Part shown: positions 9,235-18,189 of the stretch, in pieces
Layout: the number at the start of each line of letters is the position of its first letter
Position numbering within the stretch: position 1 is the first letter of the stretch
NCBI GenBank assembly: GCA_036705565.1
Contig: JAUBUY010000028.1
From: Microcoleus sp036705565
GTDB lineage: Bacteria > Cyanobacteriota > Cyanobacteriia > Cyanobacteriales > Microcoleaceae
Length of the DNA: 64,000 nt
Strand: one strand, 5' to 3'
Notes under the pieces: model-generated
Told to the model about the DNA's origin: nothing
The model's database searches: none
Seen by the model: the letters and a program-made list of their open reading frames with translations, nothing else
Position numbers and translations under genes: made by a program

Positions 9235-12200
9235 ATGACTTCTTCCGCTGTTTCCCTCTCCCAAATTCAGGATTTCCTAGCTCAAACACCTCCCTTTGAC
9301 CGACTGTCAGAGACGGCTCTGACAGCCTTGGTGGCTAAATGCCAACTCCTTGGCTACCGGACGGGGCAACCCCTGTTTGAACGGGAAAAAATGCCGACTC
9401 AGGTGGCAATTATCTATCAAGGCCAGGCCCGGCTGCTGGGCTTTGACCAGCGCTCGCAGCGCCACGTAAGTTTACGCTTGGTGCAGTCGAAGGAAATCCT
9501 GGGCTGGGCTGGCTTGCTCAGGGGGGTTCCCTGCGAAACCGCGATCGCCTCTACAGATGTGATCGCGATCGTCCTACCTGCCGAAGATTTCCTGAGCGTA
9601 CTGGAAAAACAGCCGACATTTGGAGAATCCTTTCGCGAACACTGTTCCTTGAGCGAAGTATTTGAACTGTTGAGCCTGGAATTGCAGCGCCAAGCCGACG
9701 GCACTTCCAATCTCAAGGAACTCACCCTGCAAGCTTGGCAAGATGCGACAGTTGTCAACGTACCAAACGGCAACAAAAAAACTCAAGACATCGCCAAAGA
9801 GCTAGATGCCGATCGAATTTGGCTCGTCAGCAGCGGCGTCTTGGGCGACTTTCCCACCGGCAGCCGCTTCTCTGTGGAAAACGCAGCCAAATCCTTAAAA
9901 GTAGAAGGCCGCCTCGGCGCTCGCTTGGTCGGCTTCCGGGAACCCCCCGAAGCCCAACCCGAAACAGACCCATTAAATGGCACGACAGAGACAGGAGGCT
10001 CTGGGCAGAATCCGCCCAACGGAACCTCGATCGCGGTTATAGACGCCCCCGATCGTCCCCCAGAACCCAAAACCGACCAACCAAAGGATGCCGGGAGATA
10101 CCCAGTTTTCCGGGCCAAAGGGCAGATTGAGGCCCCGCTTGCTTGCTTCCAAATGTTGAGCAAGTATTTCGGCCTCAAGTTTCGTCGAGATATCATCCGC
10201 AAAGTTCTAGAAAATCAGTTAAAAACCGCTGGTTCTATCAGTATGCAAGCCTGCGGGGCGATCGCCCAAAGCATCGGCCTGACGCCCCAATTGGCGCAAG
10301 TGCCCGCAGAAGCCATCAACCGCATCAAAGCTCCCGTAATGATTAAATGGGAAACCAGCTTTGCCATTATTTACAGCATCACCGAGCAAGAATTGGTGAT
10401 GGCCACGCCCGAAAAAGGGTTAATGCGGAAGCGGATACCTCAGTTTAAAGAAATCTGGGGAGAATCAGGAGAAGTCCTGCTGCTGCAAGCTCCGCAAGTC
10501 GAACAAAAAGAGCAGTTCAGCTTCTGGTGGTTTGTGCCGGCGCTGATGGAACACAAGACAGTGTTTTTTGAGGTGTTGCTCGCTTCGTTTTTTGTACAGT
10601 TATTTGGTCTTGCCAACCCATTAATCAGCCAAGTAATTATTGATAAAGTATTAGGTCAGCGCAGCATTGACACCTTGGATATTTTGGGTGCATTTCTGTT
10701 AGGTGTTGCCCTGTTTGAAGGACTGCTCAACGGTTTGCGTACCTTTTTGTTTATAGATACCTCAAACCGCATTGATGTCAAATTGAGTGCAGAAGTCATC
10801 GACCACTTGCTCCGGCTGCCCCAAAATTACTTTGACAATCGGCGCGTCGGAGATCTGGTTTACAAATTCAGCATGATGGGCCAGATTCGGGAATTCATGA
10901 CGAGTACAGCTCTGACAGTGGTTCTCGATGCGGTATTTTCGGTGGTTTACGTCGCCGTGATGCTCTCCTACAGCGTGCAGCTAACGTTTGTATCTTTGGC
11001 AGTGGTACCGGTACTGGGGCTGATGATTGTTCTAATCAATCCGCTGGTGCTGCGCCTGATCAAACAGAGAAATATGCGTTTTTCTGACTCTCAATCTTAT
11101 TTAGTGGAAGTAGTCAGCGGGATTCAAACTGTTAAGGCTCAAAATATTGAATTGAAATCCCGTTGGGAGTGGTCGAGCCGCTACGCAAAATACATTACAG
11201 CCAGTTTTAAAACAATTATCACGGGGACTACGGCCGGTACGATTAGCAGCTTTTTAAACCAGGTGGGTAACTTAGCTCAGTTGTGGGTGGGAGCTTATTT
11301 GGTACTGGGAAATGAGATTACTTTGGGTCAGTTGATTGCTTTCCGAATTATTTCCGGGAACGTGACTGGTTCGCTGCTGCGTTTTGTGAGCGTCTGGCAG
11401 AGTTTCCAAGAAGTCTCGATGTCGATCGATATGCTCAAGGATGTGGTCGATACGCCGACGGAAACCAGCGATGAAGATCGCAGCAATATCCCGCTGCCGG
11501 CAATTCAAGGGCAGGTTACCTATGAGGAGGTTTCCTTCCGATTCCTGGAGAGCGGGGCACTGCAATTGGCTAATGTTAATTTGGAATTTCCCGCTGGCAG
11601 TTTTGTGGGAATTGTGGGGGGAAGCGGTTCCGGTAAAAGTACGGCGATGAAGCTGTTGCAGCGTCTTTATCCGCCGCTGTCGGGCCGGATTTTTATTGAC
11701 GGCTATGACATTTCTAAGGTGGAACTGTACTCGCTCCGCAGCCAACTTGGGGTGGTGTTGCAAGATACTTTGCTGTTTAACTGTACTGTGCAGGAAAATA
11801 TTGCTCTGAGTAATCCAGATGCGAGTACGGATGAGATTGTGCGAGCTGCGAAATTAGCGGTAGCTCACGATTTTATTATGGGCTTGCCTGCTGGCTACAA
11901 TACGATAGTCGGAGAGCGTGGTTCCTCGCTTTCTGGGGGTCAAAGACAGCGTTTGGCGATCGCCCGGACGATTTTGCAAAACCCGAAACTGCTGATTTTG
12001 GACGAAGCTACAAGCGCCCTCGACTACCATTCCGAACGCCAAGTTTGCAATAACTTAGCAGAAGCTTTCGCCGGCCGCACGGTGTTTTTCATTACTCACC
12101 GCCTGACTACCATCCAAAACGCTGATGTAATTATTATGATGGATCAAGGTTCTGTAGTCGAGCGGGGAACTCATAAAGAATTAATGGCTCTTAAAGGGCG

Positions 12201-12243
12201 TTACTACTGCCTCTTCCAACAACAAGAGTCATCGAATACCTAA
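9235..12243 (+). CDS. HlyB/HetC-type ABC exporter with cNMP-binding and dead C39 domains
   Basis: The domain order is: cyclic-nucleotide-binding-like fold (residues about 15-140), a charged linker, a C39-peptidase-like domain (about 290-410), six-helix ABC transmembrane domain (about 430-720) and ATPase (about 755-1000). The ATPase is intact: GGSGSGKST Walker A, LSGGQRQRLAIART signature, LLILDEATSALD Walker B and ITHRLT H-loop. In the C39-like domain the catalytic Cys position reads EAPLACFQM (Ala for Cys), the His position SFAII (Ser) and the Asp position TPEKG (Thr), so it is a non-cleaving docking domain as in HlyB. It is the inner-membrane pump of a type I secretion system with the HlyD gene downstream. 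The architecture also resembles heterocyst HetC; orthology is not established. Confidence 0.92.
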   Translation: MTSSAVSLSQIQDFLAQTPPFDRLSETALTALVAKCQLLGYRTGQPLFEREKMPTQVAIIYQGQARLLGFDQRSQRHVSLRLVQSKEILGWAGLLRGVPCETAIASTDVIAIVLPAEDFLSVLEKQPTFGESFREHCSLSEVFELLSLELQRQADGTSNLKELTLQAWQDATVVNVPNGNKKTQDIAKELDADRIWLVSSGVLGDFPTGSRFSVENAAKSLKVEGRLGARLVGFREPPEAQPETDPLNGTTETGGSGQNPPNGTSIAVIDAPDRPPEPKTDQPKDAGRYPVFRAKGQIEAPLACFQMLSKYFGLKFRRDIIRKVLENQLKTAGSISMQACGAIAQSIGLTPQLAQVPAEAINRIKAPVMIKWETSFAIIYSITEQELVMATPEKGLMRKRIPQFKEIWGESGEVLLLQAPQVEQKEQFSFWWFVPALMEHKTVFFEVLLASFFVQLFGLANPLISQVIIDKVLGQRSIDTLDILGAFLLGVALFEGLLNGLRTFLFIDTSNRIDVKLSAEVIDHLLRLPQNYFDNRRVGDLVYKFSMMGQIREFMTSTALTVVLDAVFSVVYVAVMLSYSVQLTFVSLAVVPVLGLMIVLINPLVLRLIKQRNMRFSDSQSYLVEVVSGIQTVKAQNIELKSRWEWSSRYAKYITASFKTIITGTTAGTISSFLNQVGNLAQLWVGAYLVLGNEITLGQLIAFRIISGNVTGSLLRFVSVWQSFQEVSMSIDMLKDVVDTPTETSDEDRSNIPLPAIQGQVTYEEVSFRFLESGALQLANVNLEFPAGSFVGIVGGSGSGKSTAMKLLQRLYPPLSGRIFIDGYDISKVELYSLRSQLGVVLQDTLLFNCTVQENIALSNPDASTDEIVRAAKLAVAHDFIMGLPAGYNTIVGERGSSLSGGQRQRLAIARTILQNPKLLILDEATSALDYHSERQVCNNLAEAFAGRTVFFITHRLTTIQNADVIIMMDQGSVVERGTHKELMALKGRYYCLFQQQESSNT

Positions 12244-12295
12244 TCTCTAACAACTCACAACTGATCGCTAACCCTTAACAACTGAGAACTAACAA

Positions 12296-14302
12296 ATGGC
12301 TATGAAATCGTTAATACTTTCTGAGCAACCAGTCATTCTCGAAAAACCAGCGATTTGGTCGCACTTGTTTTTGTGGATGATCATGCTGATGACCACTTCT
12401 GCTGTAGTTTGGGCTTATTTTGCTAGCGTAGAGCAAGCTGTCCCCGCTGTGGGTCAATTGGAACTCAAAGATGGTGCTAGAGACATCCAAGCACCTGCTA
12501 CGGGCGCTGTGGTGAGACTTCACGTTGAAAATGGCGATCGCGTGGAAAAAAACCAGCCTCTGCTCACTTTCAACCCTGTTGCGCCCAGTGCCGATTTAAC
12601 ATCGGTTCAGAAAACTAAAGAAGCTCTGGAAAAGGAAAATAAATTTTACGAAGATGTTGTCAACGGCAAAATTCAAGGCCCTGTTCCTTCTAACCTAGAA
12701 TCAACAATCAGGGACAGACAGAGCCTCACGGCACAAAATCAAGTGCTGCAAGCTTTGATTGACGAACTGTACCTCAATCGGGGAGCCAGCGGAAATTTTG
12801 ATGCTGCTCAGCAAGGACTTTATGTTAATTATCGATCGGAATTTCTGTCTCGCGTCGCTGCAGCTCAAGGCCAAGTTCAGGAGTTGGAAAAACAACTGAA
12901 GCAAGCTCAGGATGCTGAGAAAGCTGCCGGCGATCAAATGATAGTCGCACAGCAACAATTGGGTTTTGCCCAGAACCAATTAAATTATGCCCAGCAGCAG
13001 TTAGCTTCTTCGCAAGAGCAAGTAAAATCCGCCCTGGCTCAGAGAGATTTGGCCCAAGAACAGTTAGCGAAATCGCAACAAGTATTGAAGTCGAATCAAA
13101 ACATTCTAGGCCGACTCGCCCCCCTGGTGGAGGAAGGAGCCATCGCTGAACTGCAAAAAGAACGTCAAGAACAAGATGTTTTCAGAGGCCAAAGCGACGT
13201 TCTCAAACAGCAAGATCAAATCAAGCAGCGCGAAGGTGAAATCAACTCTCGCAGGGGCGAAATTAACACGCGCCTCGGTGAAATCAATACGCGCCGAGGC
13301 GAAATTAACGCGCGTCAAGGCGACATCCAAAAAATTAGTGCTGACATACAGCGCCAGCAAGGAGAGCAAGCGCGCATTCAGGAGTCCATCGCCCGCGCTC
13401 AAGAACAGTTAAAAAATACCAAGGATGCCTGGGCGAGAGAACTTTATACCAAAATTGCTGAAAACGAGAAACAAATTGCCAGCAGCGATTCTCAGCTAAG
13501 CCGCTTCAAAGTGGAAAACCTGAAAAAGTTGTCCGAGGTGAACGCTCAGCTAGAAAAGGCTCAAGAAAACCGCGACACTCAAGTTCTGAAAGCTCCGGTA
13601 TCCGGTGTTATCTTCGATTTGAAGCCTTCTACGAAGGAGAAAGCTAAGTTGGATATGGCGAAAGATCCGATATGCCAATCCATTATTAATTCGGTGGTGA
13701 AACCGGGCGAACCGCGCCCAGCACGCTGCGAAGAAGCTTATTACGAAGCACAGCAAACTGAAAAGCTGCTTAAAGTTTTGGATGACGACAACGGTTTGGA
13801 AGCAGTTGTTTACCTGGAAAACAGCAATGTGGCTCTGGTATTGGATGCTTTGAGACAGAAGCGGGCCAAATTGGAGCCGTATCACGGCAAGCAATTAGAC
13901 GGAGAAAAGATTGACTGCGAAACAGGTAAAATTTGCGTTTGTCCAGAGAAGGAAATTAACAGAGAGAAACTGGGTTTGACGAAATACCAATGCGTGCCTG
14001 TGGAAGTGAATGTAGAAGCTTTCCCGGCGATGGAGTTTGGTACTGCTGAGGGTGAAGTGATAGAGATTAGCAGCGATGCTGAGCCTCCTACTGAACTGCG
14101 GAAATACTATGCTTTCAAAACCAAAATTAAGCTCAAAAATCAGAAGTTTGTTTTGAACAAGGGCAAGGCAAATGAAGTGGAGGTTAACTTGCAGTCGGGA
14201 ATGGCAGTGAGTTCTAATATTAATATCGGCAAGCGGACTGTTTTGCAGATGTTTATTAACCGATTTACTGGGAAAATGGATACGTTCAAGACTATTAAGT
14301 AG
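12296..14302 (+). CDS. HlyD-family periplasmic adaptor of type I secretion
   Basis: The N-terminus has a cytoplasmic stretch, then one membrane helix at about residues 22-43 (HLFLWMIMLMTTSAVVWAYF). A biotinyl-lipoyl half (GAVVRLHVENGDRVEKNQPL) follows, then a very long coiled coil (about 100-440), the second lipoyl half (VLKAPVSGVIFDL) and a beta-barrel end. At 668 residues it is longer than classical HlyD (about 480), mostly through the coiled coil, and it has a Cys-containing insert (CETGKICVCPEKE) near residue 545. The gene is 52 bp after the exporter gene. It should bridge the pump to a TolC-like outer-membrane protein encoded elsewhere. Confidence 0.92.
   Translation: MAMKSLILSEQPVILEKPAIWSHLFLWMIMLMTTSAVVWAYFASVEQAVPAVGQLELKDGARDIQAPATGAVVRLHVENGDRVEKNQPLLTFNPVAPSADLTSVQKTKEALEKENKFYEDVVNGKIQGPVPSNLESTIRDRQSLTAQNQVLQALIDELYLNRGASGNFDAAQQGLYVNYRSEFLSRVAAAQGQVQELEKQLKQAQDAEKAAGDQMIVAQQQLGFAQNQLNYAQQQLASSQEQVKSALAQRDLAQEQLAKSQQVLKSNQNILGRLAPLVEEGAIAELQKERQEQDVFRGQSDVLKQQDQIKQREGEINSRRGEINTRLGEINTRRGEINARQGDIQKISADIQRQQGEQARIQESIARAQEQLKNTKDAWARELYTKIAENEKQIASSDSQLSRFKVENLKKLSEVNAQLEKAQENRDTQVLKAPVSGVIFDLKPSTKEKAKLDMAKDPICQSIINSVVKPGEPRPARCEEAYYEAQQTEKLLKVLDDDNGLEAVVYLENSNVALVLDALRQKRAKLEPYHGKQLDGEKIDCETGKICVCPEKEINREKLGLTKYQCVPVEVNVEAFPAMEFGTAEGEVIEISSDAEPPTELRKYYAFKTKIKLKNQKFVLNKGKANEVEVNLQSGMAVSSNINIGKRTVLQMFINRFTGKMDTFKTIK
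13235..13339 (+). repeat. 21-bp tandem repeat coding a heptad array in HlyD
   Basis: Five units start at 13235, 13256, 13277, 13298 and 13319. They encode GEINSRR, GEINTRL, GEINTRR, GEINARQ and GDIQKIS, residues about 314-348. The 7-residue period matches one coiled-coil heptad, so unit gain or loss would change coiled-coil length without breaking register. Confidence 0.9.
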
Positions 14303-14392
14303 CGAACAGTTGACGGTTTACTGTTGACGGTTGACGGTTGACCGTTGACCGTTGACCGTTGACGGTTTACTGTTGATTTTCAGTCGAAAAGC
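14303..14392 (+). repeat. GTTGACC/GTTGACG heptamer array
   Basis: About nine imperfect copies of gttgacg, gttgacc and gtttact heptamers follow the hlyD stop codon. They belong to the short tandemly repeated heptamer class of filamentous cyanobacteria. Confidence 0.85.
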
Positions 14393-14397
14393 TGATG

Positions 14398-14525
14398 ATA
14401 TCATGTCCGTTCGAGCGATCGCGATTTTTGTAGGGGCCCGTGAGCCAACAATACTTGCGAATAATTTACACTCTCAAAAACCCGCCCTGACCGGGATATT
14501 ATGGTTAATCGATCGGACATGATAT
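14398..14525. repeat. 128-bp inverted-repeat-bounded element, copy 1
   Basis: The element is bounded by perfect 12-bp inverted repeats, atatcatgtccg at the left and cggacatgatat at the right. Internal motifs (gggcgggtttttgaga in complement, gcccctac) are shared with a second copy at 55022-55144 in the opposite orientation. There is no coding sequence, so it looks like a MITE-like or palindromic dispersed element. Confidence 0.8.
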
Positions 14526-14566
14526 GACTAGATTTTACAATTCCGATGCTACCGGATTGGATATTA

Positions 14567-16282
14567 ATGAAAAAAATCATATTATTTACTTTATATCTAA
14601 TTCCTGTCCTCTTATTAATCGGATTTGTATCGAATTTTAACGTTAACGTTCCCGTTGATGACGAGTGGAGGTTAGCTAGCCTTTTTGAAAAAATAGCTGC
14701 GGGAAATGTAACTTTTAACGATTTTTGGGCTTTGCACAGCAACCACCGCATACTTTTCCCTAAAATAATTATTGCGGTGCTGGCTTTTGCTTCCCGATGG
14801 AATATTAATTATCAGTTGTGTCTCAGCATAGGTTTGGCTGCGATAACTTTTATCGCTATGTACAAGTTATCCTCAATGCAAGTTAAGAATGTTGGGGATG
14901 ATTTGTGGCATTTAGCTAATATTTTAACTTGTATTTTGCTTTTCTCTCTAGTTCAGCACGAAAACTGGCTGTGGGGATTTCAATTAGCGTGGTTTTTAGT
15001 CAATTTGTGTTTTGTCGCTGCGGTTTATGCGCTGGTTTCAAATCACAAATTATTGCCTAATATTAGAATCTTTATTGCTGCTGTATTCTGCTTTGTTGCG
15101 AGTTTTTCCCTCGCGCAAGGCTTGCTGTCTTGGTTGGCTGCAATTCCCGCTGTGGCGGCTGTAGAAGGAAATGCGGCGCAGAAAAGAAAAAGACTTATTG
15201 TCTGGATGCTGCTGTTTGCGACAACTTGTGCTGTTTACTCAATTGATTATCATCCTAGTCGGAAAGCAAGTATTATTTCATTGTTGAATAAGCCGTTTGT
15301 GGTGATTGATTACTTTTTAAGTTTGCTGGGTTCGCCAATTGTGCGATCGCCTGGAATTTCAGCATTAGTTGGATTGCTAATATTTGCAAGTTTCTTATTT
15401 TTTGTGTTCCACTTTGGGAGAAAGATTACCGAGCATCGTGAGGCTTTACCTTGGCTGTCAATAGGTGGTTTTTCGGTTTTATCGGCTCTGTTTATTACGG
15501 CGGGGAGGGCTGAATTTGGAGCGATTCAGGCGCTCGAATCGTCGAGATATACGACGAATTCGATTTTGCTGTTAATTGCTGTGGTTCAGCTAGGGCAATT
15601 GTTTGTCCGAGGTAAATATCAAGAAACAAAAGCAACGTTAAAGCGTAATTATAAATGTATTTATCGGGTAGTGGCAGGGCTGTTAATTGCTACAATTATT
15701 GTTAACTCTCAACAGGCGATCGCCCAAACTAGATTAGCAGTTATTTACAAACAAGGCGCTCAAGATTGTTTGCAGTTAATTAACTATCTGGAACCGTCGG
15801 ATTTTTTTGATAATTCGCCGGAAAGCTGTTTGAGGGTGCTGAGCAAAAAAACTTGGCTGGTGAGAGAAGGCGCTGCAATTATCGACAAAATAGGTTGGAT
15901 CAAGTTCGCGAAAAATGTAGAGTTTATTTCTAATACGGAGAAAGTTTACGGTTATTTAGACAAACCTCAAACTAGCGATAAATCCTTGACTGTTAAGCAA
16001 AATGAGGCTGTCAAGGCTGCTGGTTGGGCGGTTTTGCCAGAAAAATTGCAACAGCCCAATATTGTACTGCTATCTGTCGGGGATAAAAAATCTTTTTTTG
16101 CTAACGCTTATGTAAATTTGGACAGTCCCGACATTGCTGAGAGTTTAAAATCTGAGTTATACAATAATGCCAGGTGGGCTGTTGATTTGTCGGATAATAA
16201 TTTGCCGATCGCCCAAACAGAAATTAAAGCTTGGGTGTATAATCCTGTTGACAACCAGTTTGTCGAGTTGCGCGGAGGATGA
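14567..16282 (+). CDS. polytopic membrane protein of glycan locus (GT-C-like)
   Basis: The ATG at 14567 (MKKIILFTLYLIPVLLL) begins directly in a membrane helix and is favoured over the ATG 21 bp upstream. About ten hydrophobic segments fill residues 1-400; a soluble C-terminal part of about 170 residues faces one side. The first loop has VDDEWRLASLFEKI followed by FWALHSNHRILFPK, acidic and His residues where GT-C enzymes hold their catalytic site. The protein at 20577 has the same layout, so the two are probably distant paralogues. It likely transfers a lipid-linked sugar on the periplasmic side. The next GT2 gene begins 3 bp after its stop. Confidence 0.6.
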   Translation: MKKIILFTLYLIPVLLLIGFVSNFNVNVPVDDEWRLASLFEKIAAGNVTFNDFWALHSNHRILFPKIIIAVLAFASRWNINYQLCLSIGLAAITFIAMYKLSSMQVKNVGDDLWHLANILTCILLFSLVQHENWLWGFQLAWFLVNLCFVAAVYALVSNHKLLPNIRIFIAAVFCFVASFSLAQGLLSWLAAIPAVAAVEGNAAQKRKRLIVWMLLFATTCAVYSIDYHPSRKASIISLLNKPFVVIDYFLSLLGSPIVRSPGISALVGLLIFASFLFFVFHFGRKITEHREALPWLSIGGFSVLSALFITAGRAEFGAIQALESSRYTTNSILLLIAVVQLGQLFVRGKYQETKATLKRNYKCIYRVVAGLLIATIIVNSQQAIAQTRLAVIYKQGAQDCLQLINYLEPSDFFDNSPESCLRVLSKKTWLVREGAAIIDKIGWIKFAKNVEFISNTEKVYGYLDKPQTSDKSLTVKQNEAVKAAGWAVLPEKLQQPNIVLLSVGDKKSFFANAYVNLDSPDIAESLKSELYNNARWAVDLSDNNLPIAQTEIKAWVYNPVDNQFVELRGG

Positions 16283-16285
16283 GGA

Positions 16286-17047
16286 GTGAAAATTTCTGTG
16301 ATTATACCAGCCCACAATGAGGAGGGCTGTTTGTACGGTACTGTGCGGGCGATCGCCCAGACGCTTGATTTAGAAGGCATTCCGCACGAAATTTTGATTG
16401 TGAATGACAATAGTGTCGATCGAACTATTGATATTTGCCAGGAGTTGTCAGAGACTTTTCCCACAGTGAGATACATCAACAATCAACCTCCCAACGGTTT
16501 CGGATTTGCGGTGCGTCGGGGATTGGTGGAATTTGACGGAGATGCTGCGGCAATTGTGATGGCGGATGCTTCCGACGATCCGATGGATTTGGTAGCAGGA
16601 TACCGCAAGTTGCAAGAAGGATATGATTGCGTTTTCGGTTCCCGCTTTATCAAAGGTGGTTTTATAGTTGATTATCCCATTCACAAGTTAGTAATTAACC
16701 GCTTAGCAAACTGGTTTGTCAAAAGTATTTTCGGCTTGCGGTACAGCGATGTCACCAATGCTTTTAAAATTTACCGCAGAGAAGTAATTGAAGGCGTGCA
16801 ACCGATTCTGAGCCATCATTTTAATTTGACAGTGGAACTGCCTTTAAAAGCAATTGTTCGGGGTTTTTCTTATACGGTGATTCCTCTGAGGTGGTACAAT
16901 CGGACTGCTGGTATTTCTAAGCTGAAAATCAAAGAGATGGGCAGTCGATATTTGTTTATTGTCTTGTATGTCTGGCTCGAAAAACATCTGTCTCGCGGCG
17001 ACTACCACCGGACTAGAAAGATAGCAAAGTTGAAAGTGAATGCCTGA
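16286..17047 (+). CDS. GT2 glycosyltransferase, dolichyl-phosphate-mannose-synthase type
   Basis: Translation appears to start at a GTG (16286) right behind a gaggag site, giving MKISVIIPAHNEEGCLYG, the classic GT2 beginning. The metal site is MADASDDP, and C-terminal residues include LRWYNRTAGISKLKIKEM, as in DPM1-like enzymes that load a polyprenyl-phosphate carrier with one sugar. There is no C-terminal membrane helix pair. It sits 3 bp after the membrane protein gene and overlaps the next gene by 8 bp, so the three form a tight translationally coupled unit. It probably makes the lipid-linked sugar used by a membrane GT-C partner. Confidence 0.86.
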   Translation: MKISVIIPAHNEEGCLYGTVRAIAQTLDLEGIPHEILIVNDNSVDRTIDICQELSETFPTVRYINNQPPNGFGFAVRRGLVEFDGDAAAIVMADASDDPMDLVAGYRKLQEGYDCVFGSRFIKGGFIVDYPIHKLVINRLANWFVKSIFGLRYSDVTNAFKIYRREVIEGVQPILSHHFNLTVELPLKAIVRGFSYTVIPLRWYNRTAGISKLKIKEMGSRYLFIVLYVWLEKHLSRGDYHRTRKIAKLKVNA

Positions 17048-18104
17048 TAAAATTTTAATTGTTGGTGGTGCGGGTTTTATCGGCAGTTGTTTGGCAATTG
17101 GCCTGAAGAAACTGCACCCGGAATGGCAAATAATTTGTTTAGATAACCTGCGTCGCCGGGGCTCAGAATTGAATCTGCCTCGCCTTAAAAGTTGTGGTAT
17201 TCAGTTTGTTTACGGGGATATTCGCACAGCGGCAGATTTAGATCCAGTTGCACTCAATGCTGACTGCATTATAGATTGTGCTGCGGAGCCTTCTGTGCTG
17301 GCTGGTTTTAGTTCGCCTCAGTACGTTTTGCAGACGAATTTACTGGGCACTGTGAATGTTTTGGAGTTGGCGAGACAAACGGGTGCGAGTTTGCTGTTTT
17401 TGTCTACGAGTCGGGTTTATCCGATCGCCAGTGTCAAATCTGTTAAACTGTTAGAGTTGCCCAATAGATTTGCGATCGCCCCTGAGCAAACTTTACCCGG
17501 TATATCCGAGTTGGGCATATCAGAAGACTTCCCATTAAAAGGACACCGTTCGCTTTACGGAGCCACTAAATTAGCTTCGGAATTGCTGATTGAGGAATAC
17601 AGGGAAGCATACAATGTACCCGCAATTATTAACCGCTGCGGGTTAATTACGGGTGCTTGGCAAATGGGTAAAGTAGATCAGGGAGTTTGCGGTTTGTGGG
17701 TGGCGGCTCACTATTTTCAAAAGTCGCTGAGTTATATCGGTTTTGGTGGCAGTGGGAAGCAGGTTAGGGATTTGCTGCACGTGGAAGATTTGTTGAGGTT
17801 AGTTAATTATCAGTTAGAAAATTTTGCTAAATTTGACGGCGAAGTTTTTAATGTAGGCGGTGGTTTTAGCAACAGTCTTTCTTTGGTTGAGACAACTGAT
17901 TTGTGCCAAAAGATTACGGGTAAATCGATTTCAATTAATCCTGTTTTGGAGGAACGCGCGGGGGATATTCCGATTTTTATTACTGATTCTTCTAGGGTGA
18001 TGGAGAAAACAGGATGGCGGCCTGTTATTGGGCCGGAAGCAGCTTTGCAGGATATTTATGATTGGATTGCTGCTAATGAGGTGGTTTTAAGTTCGATTTT
18101 GTAG
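17040..18104 (+). CDS. NAD-dependent sugar epimerase/dehydratase (CDP-paratose 2-epimerase-like)
   Basis: The extended short-chain dehydrogenase fold is plain: ILIVGGAGFIGSCLA is the dinucleotide-binding glycine motif and LYGATKLASE gives the YxxxK catalytic pair. The segment LDNLRRRGSELNLPRL and the following GDIR resemble CDP-paratose/CDP-tyvelose 2-epimerases more than GalE, but other nucleotide-sugar epimerases cannot be excluded. The gene overlaps the preceding GT2 gene by 8 bp, so the product probably feeds the same glycan. Confidence 0.85.
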   Translation: MPDKILIVGGAGFIGSCLAIGLKKLHPEWQIICLDNLRRRGSELNLPRLKSCGIQFVYGDIRTAADLDPVALNADCIIDCAAEPSVLAGFSSPQYVLQTNLLGTVNVLELARQTGASLLFLSTSRVYPIASVKSVKLLELPNRFAIAPEQTLPGISELGISEDFPLKGHRSLYGATKLASELLIEEYREAYNVPAIINRCGLITGAWQMGKVDQGVCGLWVAAHYFQKSLSYIGFGGSGKQVRDLLHVEDLLRLVNYQLENFAKFDGEVFNVGGGFSNSLSLVETTDLCQKITGKSISINPVLEERAGDIPIFITDSSRVMEKTGWRPVIGPEAALQDIYDWIAANEVVLSSIL

Positions 18105-18189
18105 GGATTTTTTTAATGGCAGGTACAGGGGGATAAACGCGGCTAAACGCAGATGAATCTCTCTGCCTGCATATGACTAGGATTGCCTG

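Noticed and set aside
9235..12243. hetC as gene name
   Set aside because: The domain order is similar, but the parvulin-HlyD neighbourhood points to a general type I exporter and orthology cannot be shown by eye.
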